Source: Nonomuraea sp. | GTDB taxonomy: Bacteria; Actinomycetota; Actinomycetes; Streptosporangiales; Streptosporangiaceae | Assembly: GCA_013362835.1 (NCBI GenBank) | Contig: JABFVJ010000174.1 | Location: forward strand, 1-10,404 | Direction of reading: 5' to 3' | Length of the DNA: 10,404 bases | In this document: positions 6,148 through 10,404 of the stretch, piece by piece | How positions within the stretch are numbered: position 1 is the stretch's first letter | How the letters are laid out: every line of letters starts with the position of its first letter | Notes under the pieces: model-generated | Seen by the model: the letters and a program-made list of their open reading frames with translations, nothing else | What the model was told of the DNA's origin: nothing | Databases searched by the model: none | Position numbers and translations under genes: made by a program

Positions 6148-6567
6148 GTGTCGACACCGGTGCAGGCACCGGCGGGCCAGCAGCCCGCTGATTCGGCGGG
6201 TCGCCGTGCGATCTGGTTGTCCATCGCGGCGCTGGCCATGACGTTCATGCTGCCGCTCGCCGGCCTGGTCATGGCGCTGTTCGCGCTCATGGCGGGCGTC
6301 CGCGCGCTCCCCCGGCTCAAGGGTGCGAGCCGGCCCACCGGCACGGCCGTCGGCGGCATCACCATCTCCTCGATCGCGCTGGCCCTGTCGGCGATGGCCA
6401 CGGGGATGCAGCTCTACCTCATGGACGAATACTCCGCCTACCAGGAGTGCATGAAGGGCGCGGGCACCGTGTCGGCGCAGGGCGAGTGCTTCACCCAGTT
6501 CAGGGACGCGGCCCAGCGCAAACTGCCCCCCGACGTGCTCGAACTCCTCGGGGCCATGCAGCCCTAG
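6148..6567 (+). CDS. Small two-helix membrane protein, DUF4190-like
   Basis: A 139-residue protein with an N-terminal hydrophilic stretch (1-20), a first transmembrane helix (about 21-48, AIWLSIAALAMTFMLPLAGL onward), a basic loop (51-63, RALPRLKGASR) and a second helix (about 66-90). The C-terminal tail of about 49 residues carries two cysteines, Cys101 and Cys114, in YQECMK and GECFTQF. The two-helix N-terminal module with the intervening basic loop resembles DUF4190-type actinobacterial proteins, but I assign the family only tentatively. By the positive-inside rule the loop is cytoplasmic and the tail extracytoplasmic, so the cysteines could form a disulphide. The gene diverges from purN and converges on the PerM-like gene; the two stops share CTAG at 6564-6567. 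Function is unknown. It is plus-strand, inside an otherwise minus-strand conserved block. Confidence 0.82.
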   Translation: MSTPVQAPAGQQPADSAGRRAIWLSIAALAMTFMLPLAGLVMALFALMAGVRALPRLKGASRPTGTAVGGITISSIALALSAMATGMQLYLMDEYSAYQECMKGAGTVSAQGECFTQFRDAAQRKLPPDVLELLGAMQP

Positions 6568-8198
6568 TCGCGGTCCCAGGCGTAGGGGTCGACGTAGATG
6601 ACGTGACCGCCGCGGTCGTCGGACTCGTCCACGATGTCCTTGCGCGGCGGGCGTACCGGCTCGGGGGTCTCGGCGGGGCGCGGGCGGGCCTGGGCCAGGG
6701 TCTCGGCCTCGGCCGATGCGTGCTCGTCCTGCCAGTCGTCCCTGATGACCGGGATCTCCTGGGTGTCGGCCTCGGTGGCGTCCATCCAGTGGCCGGGCAG
6801 CGGGCGCGGGTCGGACTCGGCGAGGCCCACCTTGCTCGCCGCCTTCGCGATGGCCGCGCCCGCCTTGCGCACCGGGGCGGCGGCCTTGTCGAGGGGCGCG
6901 CGGGCCTTCTTGTTGAGCAGCAGCAGGTTGGCCACGCCCGCCGAGATGCCGGCGGCCACGCCCACCTCCAGCGCGACCGACAGCGCCACCTCCCAGGGCG
7001 ACGGGCCGATCGCCGACAGCCGCCCGCCGCCGATGGGGCCGCCCGACAGGGCCGCCAGCAGGCCGGCGACCAGGCCGGTGGAGACGCCGGTGAGGAAGCC
7101 CCACAGGGGGGCGGCCTCGTACGAGGGGGAGGGCGAGATCCGGGCCACGATCACGCCCGCCACCGCGCCCGCCGCGAACGGCAGCGCGATCACCGCCATC
7201 ATCCACGCGGGCACGGGACCGCTCTCCGGCAGCGCGCCGAGCAGCGGCAGGCTGGGCACGGTGCCGAGCTCGACGCCCGTCGGGGCGACCAGCGTGTCCG
7301 CGCCGATGGCGAACCCCGGCCCGGCGATGTAGGAGGAGGCCCAGATCACCGCGTTCAGCAGGTAGAGAAGCTGGAGCAACAGCAGCAGCACGCCGCCGAC
7401 GAAGCCCGGCGCGAGCACGTCCGACAGGTCCTTGACCTGGCCGAAGTTCAGCACGACCGCGGTCAGCACCAGCGCCAGCCCGGCCACCAGCAGCAACATG
7501 GTGGCGACCGCCGTGCCGACCGTGACGGCCCGCACCCGCTCGGGCAGCAGCTTGAGCATGATCCGCCAGGGGCCGATCATGCGGGCCGTGGCCAGCGCGC
7601 CCGCGAGGAAGGCCAGCACGAAGTGGCTGAGCAGCGCCTCACCGATGAACGGCTGCGTGATCTCGTTGCTCGCCACCAGCGCGATCAGCCCGGCGAGCAG
7701 CGCGTAGGGGGCCGCCAGCGAGACGCCCGCCTGGCCGACCAGGACGAGCTGCGCGCGGCGGCGGGCGTTGGCCTGCTCGCGCGGGCTGTTCTTGGGCAGC
7801 CGGGCGGGCAGGCGCAGCCGCAGGTCGGCGTCACGGGCCATCCACCGGCCCGCGCGGTACAGCAGGAAGGCGGGCAGGATCATCAGGCCGAGCGGCAGCA
7901 GCCCGACCCGGCCGCCGGGCATCGCGAACCCGGCGTGGTGGGCGGCCAGCCACAGCTGCGCCGCCGCGCGGAACACCCCCGGCAGGCCGGCGCCGAGCGT
8001 GCCGCGGGGCGCGGCGATCCAGCCCACCAGGGTGAGCGTGGTGAGCACGGCCAGGCCGACGCCGAGCGTGCACGCGGCGGCCAGCATCCCCGACACGGGT
8101 AGCGGCCGCCTCGCCTCGTCGTCGTCGGTCGAGACCCCGGGGAGCTTGCCGAGCACCGACTTGGGGGCGGTACGCAACTGGTCGAGAATCGCCGTCAC
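6564..8198 (-). CDS. Polytopic membrane protein, DUF6350 / PerM-like cell-division-associated protein
   Basis: A 544-residue protein with about 8-9 hydrophobic helices, then a hydrophilic, acidic and proline-rich C-terminal tail of about 110 residues ending YVDPYAWDRD. Recognisable family stretches are WASSYIAGPGFAIGADTLVAPTGV after the sixth helix and RLSAIGPSPWEVALSVALEVGVAAG near the last helices. Position supports the call: between sucD and purN, where Mycobacterium tuberculosis has perM (Rv0955), whose product is a membrane protein linked to cell division and persistence, and where streptomycetes have a DUF6350 membrane protein. It is therefore probably an envelope/division factor, by homology and synteny. 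I chose GTG 8198, giving VTAILDQLRTAPKS, with a weak GAGAAA upstream; the frame stays open to 8435, but that extension is low-complexity and has no ribosome-binding site. The GTG lies in the loop of a predicted hairpin. The 3' end overlaps the convergent gene by 4 bp. Confidence 0.85.
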   Translation of the reverse strand: MTAILDQLRTAPKSVLGKLPGVSTDDDEARRPLPVSGMLAAACTLGVGLAVLTTLTLVGWIAAPRGTLGAGLPGVFRAAAQLWLAAHHAGFAMPGGRVGLLPLGLMILPAFLLYRAGRWMARDADLRLRLPARLPKNSPREQANARRRAQLVLVGQAGVSLAAPYALLAGLIALVASNEITQPFIGEALLSHFVLAFLAGALATARMIGPWRIMLKLLPERVRAVTVGTAVATMLLLVAGLALVLTAVVLNFGQVKDLSDVLAPGFVGGVLLLLLQLLYLLNAVIWASSYIAGPGFAIGADTLVAPTGVELGTVPSLPLLGALPESGPVPAWMMAVIALPFAAGAVAGVIVARISPSPSYEAAPLWGFLTGVSTGLVAGLLAALSGGPIGGGRLSAIGPSPWEVALSVALEVGVAAGISAGVANLLLLNKKARAPLDKAAAPVRKAGAAIAKAASKVGLAESDPRPLPGHWMDATEADTQEIPVIRDDWQDEHASAEAETLAQARPRPAETPEPVRPPRKDIVDESDDRGGHVIYVDPYAWDRD

Positions 8199-8213
8199 AG
8201 ATGCGATTTTCTC
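8184..8213 (-). promoter_or_regulatory. Hairpin enclosing the start codon of the PerM-like gene
   Basis: On the minus strand GAGAAAATCGC (8213-8203) can pair with GCGATTCTC (8192-8184), with two extra As bulged in the left arm. This leaves ATCTGTGACG as a 10-nt loop that contains the GTG start. The left arm also holds the only SD-like purine run, so folding would mask it. A second small hairpin, CAACCA-agcga-TGGTTG on the minus strand, lies just upstream at 8239-8223. Whether this controls translation is inference. Confidence 0.35.
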
Positions 8214-8346
8214 AATCTTTCCCAACCATCGCTTGGTTGACGCGCCGCCGCCCATCCACTTTGTGCACTTCTTCTCCCCCACCGCACCGCTCCGCCCGCC
8301 GCACTTCGCCACTCGCCGCGATCTCCGTCGACCACCGCGCCATGCG

Positions 8347-8400
8347 CTGATCGCCGTGCTTGTGCTGATCGCTGTGCTCGCGCTGGTCGCCGTGCTTCGC
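8347..8400. repeat. Three imperfect 18-bp tandem repeats
   Basis: Units at 8347-8364, 8365-8382 and 8383-8400 differ from one another at only a few positions; the first is CTGATCGCCGTGCTTGTG. Read on the plus strand they encode LIAVLV-LIAVLA-LVAVLR, a purely hydrophobic stretch, before RFVFTL and a TGA stop at 8419-8421. On the minus strand they give Ser/Thr/Ala or His/Asp/Gln-rich repeats in the open frames. No start with a ribosome-binding site was found for a plus-strand peptide, so I call this a repeat rather than a gene. Confidence 0.7.
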
Positions 8401-8532
8401 CGTTTTGTCTTTACGCTGTGACGGGGTTGCCCCAAGCGCCGATCTTGGTGGGCGTCTGTCCAGGGAGACGCTGACTGAGCCGGTCAGTGGCGCGCCGCCG
8501 TCACGAACGCCCCGTGGGCCGGGTCCGTGCAT

Positions 8533-8572
8533 GGAAAAGCCCCACGTGGCGCAGGCCAGGCGGAGCTTTTCC
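8533..8572 (-). terminator. Hairpin downstream of sucD, probable terminator
   Basis: GGAAAAGC (8572-8565) pairs with GCTTTTCC (8540-8533) on the minus strand. The inner sequence continues the stem with TCCGC/GUGGG-type pairs including wobbles, one mismatch, then TGGC/GCCA around a CTGC loop. It is a long near-continuous stem beginning 10 bp after the sucD stop. There is no T-run after it, as is common for actinomycete terminators, so it may end transcription inefficiently or protect the 3' end. Confidence 0.6.
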
Positions 8573-8582
8573 AACGGCGTGA

Positions 8583-9458
8583 CTAGCGGGACTGCATGAT
8601 CTCGCGCATCAGGCGGGCCGTCTCGGAGGGGGTCTTGCCGACGCGGACGCCGACCTTCTCCAGGGCCTCCTTCTTGGCCTGGGCCGTGCCGGCCGAGCCG
8701 GAGACGATGGCGCCGGCGTGGCCCATCGTCTTGCCCTCGGGGGCGGTGAAGCCCGCGACGTAGGCCACGACGGGCTTGGTGACGTGCTGCTCGATGTAGG
8801 CCGCGGCCCGCTCCTCGGCGTCGCCGCCGATCTCACCGATCATCACGATCGCGTCGGTGTCGGGGTCGTCCTGGAACGCCTGGAGCGCGTCGATGTGCGT
8901 GGTGCCGATGACCGGGTCGCCGCCGATGCCGACCGCGGTGGAGAAACCGTAGTCGCGCAGCTCGTACATGAGCTGGTAGGTGAGCGTGCCCGACTTCGAG
9001 ACCAGGCCGATGCGGCCGGCGGTGGTGATGTCGGCGGGGATGATGCCGGCGTTGGAGGCGCCGGGCGAGGCGATGCCGGGGCAGTTGGGGCCGATGATGC
9101 GGGTCTTGTTGCCCTTGGCCACCGCGTACGCCCAGAACTCGGTCGAGTCGTGGACCGGGATGCCCTCGGTGATCACGACGCAGAGCGGGATCTCGGCGTC
9201 GACGGCCTCCTTGACGGCGGCCTTGGTGTGGGCCGGCGGCACGAAGACGACCGACACGTCGGCGCCCGTCTGCTCCATGGCCTCCTTGACCGTGCCGAAC
9301 ACGGGCAGGCCCTCGTGCGTGATGCCGGCCTTGCGGGCGTTGACGCCGCCCACGACCTTCGCGCCGGAGGCGAGCATGCGGCGGGTGTGCTTGGTGCCCT
9401 CACCGCCGGTCATGCCCTGAACAATGATCTTGCTGTTCTCGGTCAGCCAGATAGCCAT
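8583..9458 (-). CDS. sucD: Succinyl-CoA synthetase (ADP/GDP-forming) subunit alpha SucD
   Basis: A 291-residue protein of usual length. With SucC it converts succinyl-CoA, phosphate and NDP to succinate, CoA and NTP in the cytosol, the substrate-level phosphorylation step of the TCA cycle. The N-terminal CoA-binding Rossmann domain includes [14 protein letters not shown] (11-24) and PPAHTKAAV (74-82). [10 protein letters not shown] (120-129) and [11 protein letters not shown] (153-163) are typical. The phosphorylated histidine is His247 in [18 protein letters not shown] (E. coli H246). ATG 9458 begins 3 nt after the sucC stop codon; a GGTAGGTG-like purine run at the end of sucC can act as the ribosome-binding site. 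The pair is one operon read leftwards, followed by a hairpin. Confidence 0.98.
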   Translation of the reverse strand: MAIWLTENSKIIVQGMTGGEGTKHTRRMLASGAKVVGGVNARKAGITHEGLPVFGTVKEAMEQTGADVSVVFVPPAHTKAAVKEAVDAEIPLCVVITEGIPVHDSTEFWAYAVAKGNKTRIIGPNCPGIASPGASNAGIIPADITTAGRIGLVSKSGTLTYQLMYELRDYGFSTAVGIGGDPVIGTTHIDALQAFQDDPDTDAIVMIGEIGGDAEERAAAYIEQHVTKPVVAYVAGFTAPEGKTMGHAGAIVSGSAGTAQAKKEALEKVGVRVGKTPSETARLMREIMQSR

Positions 9459-9461
9459 GTC

Positions 9462-10404
9462 TCACGCACCTACCGCAGCGAGCTCGGCGGCCCGCTTGGC
9501 CGCGTCGTCCATCGTGTCGACCAGCTCGACGCGCGGGAGCGCGGCGTCGGCCAGGATCTGCCGCCCGAGCTGGGCGTTGTTGCCGTCGAGCCGGACCACC
9601 AGCGGGTGGGTGACGGCCTCGCCGCGGCTCTCCAGCAGCTTGAACGCCGAGACGATGCCGTTGGCGACGGCGTCGCAGGCGGTGATGCCGCCGAAGACGT
9701 TCACGAAGATCGACTTCACGCTCGGGTCGGAGAGGATGATCTCCAGGCCCGCGGCCATGACCTCGGCCGACGCGCCGCCGCCGATGTCGAGGAAGTTCGC
9801 GGGGGACGGCTTGCCGGGGAACGCCTCGCCGGCGTAGGCCACCACGTCGAGCGTGGACATGACCAGGCCGGCGCCGTTGCCGATGATGCCGACGTCGCCG
9901 TCGAGCTTGACGTAGTTGAGGTCCTTCTCCTTGGCCTTGGCCTCAAGAGGGTCCTCGGCGGCCTTGTCGGCCAGGGCCTCGTGGTCGGCCTGGCGGAAGC
10001 CGGCGTTGTCGTCGAGGGTGACCTTGCCGTCGAGGGCCTTCACCTGGCCGTCGGCCGACAGGATCATCGGGTTGACCTCGACCAGCGTGGCGTCCTCGTC
10101 GACGAAGCAGCACCAGAGCTTCTCGATGAGCTCGGCGGCGCCGTCGAGCGACTTCTCCGGCAGGCCGCCGGCCTCCGCGATCTCGCGGGCCTTGGCGCGG
10201 TCGATGCCGTCGAGGGCCGAGACCGGCACCTTGGCGACCTTCTCGGGCGTGCTGTGGGCGACCTCTTCGATGTCCATGCCGCCGGCGGCGGAGCAGATCG
10301 CGAGGAAGGTACGGTTCGCGCGGTCGAGCAGGAAGGAGAAGTAGTACTCCTCCGCGATCGCGCTGGCCTCCTCCACGAGCACCTTGTGGACCGTGTGGCC
10401 CTTG
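9462..10404 (-). CDS. sucC: Succinyl-CoA synthetase subunit beta SucC, 3' part
   Basis: The 5' end lies right of the window; about 313 residues of the usual 390 or so are present, from [14 protein letters not shown] to AELAAVGA. The fragment covers the rest of the ATP-grasp domain, with [31 protein letters not shown] containing metal/nucleotide contacts, and the C-terminal ligase-CoA domain, with [30 protein letters not shown] and the [19 protein letters not shown] stretch typical of SucC. It forms an alpha-beta complex with SucD, whose gene follows after 3 nt. The nucleotide preference (ATP or GTP) cannot be judged from the visible part. Confidence 0.97.
   Translation of the reverse strand, partial: KGHTVHKVLVEEASAIAEEYYFSFLLDRANRTFLAICSAAGGMDIEEVAHSTPEKVAKVPVSALDGIDRAKAREIAEAGGLPEKSLDGAAELIEKLWCCFVDEDATLVEVNPMILSADGQVKALDGKVTLDDNAGFRQADHEALADKAAEDPLEAKAKEKDLNYVKLDGDVGIIGNGAGLVMSTLDVVAYAGEAFPGKPSPANFLDIGGGASAEVMAAGLEIILSDPSVKSIFVNVFGGITACDAVANGIVSAFKLLESRGEAVTHPLVVRLDGNNAQLGRQILADAALPRVELVDTMDDAAKRAAELAAVGA

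Larger units (their letters stand above)
8199..8582. other. 384-bp intergenic region between sucD and the PerM-like gene
   Basis: No convincing gene lies here. Reading frames are open on both strands (minus 8212-8574, and the C-terminal part of a plus frame ending at 8421), but none has a ribosome-binding site or protein-like composition. The region holds, from right to left in the direction of minus-strand transcription: the sucD hairpin (8533-8572); a short inverted repeat CTGAC-tgagccg-GTCAG (8471-8487); an 18-bp tandem repeat (8347-8400); and small hairpins before the PerM-like start (8184-8239). It presumably includes the promoter of the PerM-like gene, but I could not pick one out with confidence. 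Confidence 0.6.

Noticed and set aside
6447..8102. Long plus-strand open frame (551 codons) opposite the PerM-like gene
   Set aside because: Its product is a Gly/Arg/His/Gln-rich string without any domain, typical of the antisense frame of a GC-rich gene. The minus-strand frame has clear transmembrane helices and family motifs.
8199..8435. N-terminal extension of the PerM-like gene up to 8435
   Set aside because: The extension is Ser/Thr/Arg low-complexity over the tandem repeat, with no ribosome-binding site; the family-like N terminus begins near GTG 8198.
8212..8574. Minus-strand open frame (120 codons) between sucD and the PerM-like gene
   Set aside because: It begins at a TTG inside the sucD hairpin, has no ribosome-binding site, and its HGDQREHSDQHKHGDQR section merely reads the 18-bp DNA repeat.

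Overview
The window is about 10.4 kb of very GC-rich DNA with strong G/C bias at third codon positions, frequent GTG starts and tightly packed genes. This points to an actinomycete. The gene order resembles the sucC-sucD-perM-purN-purH block of Actinobacteria (known in Mycobacterium and Streptomyces). A Streptosporangiales-type genome (for example Nonomuraea-like) is my guess, but the sequence alone does not prove the genus.

Layout from left to right. (1) The 3' end of a thiamine-diphosphate decarboxylase gene of the benzoylformate decarboxylase type (+) meets, 5 bp away, a convergent C45-family Ntn-hydrolase gene (-). (2) folD (-) lies upstream of the C45 gene on the same strand. (3) A 244-250 bp divergent intergenic region separates folD from a ROK-family sugar kinase gene (+). 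It holds two DnaA-box-like 9-mers, a perfect 8+8 bp palindrome with a central CpG that overlaps a candidate promoter, and a short leader ORF whose TGA stop overlaps the kinase ATG. (4) A small 58-residue membrane-protein gene (-) overlaps the kinase 3' end antisense. (5) A good intrinsic terminator follows purH (-), which overlaps purN (-) by 4 bp (GTGA). (6) A small two-helix membrane protein gene (+) diverges from purN and converges on a large polytopic membrane protein gene (-, DUF6350/PerM-like); the two stop codons share a CTAG. (7) A 384 bp gap follows, with a hairpin downstream of sucD, an 18-bp tandem repeat and a hairpin around the PerM-like start. (8) sucD and partial sucC (-) run off the right edge.

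Functionally the window is largely housekeeping. SucCD is the substrate-level phosphorylation step of the TCA cycle. PurN and PurH are the two purine-pathway formyltransferase steps, and both consume the 10-formyl-THF that FolD makes. The PerM-like protein is linked to envelope/cell division in mycobacteria. The ROK kinase and the C45 hydrolase/decarboxylase pair are the more accessory parts. I do not see a mobile element, CRISPR array, tRNA or rRNA. The most interesting non-routine signals are the regulatory architecture ahead of the ROK kinase and the small membrane proteins.
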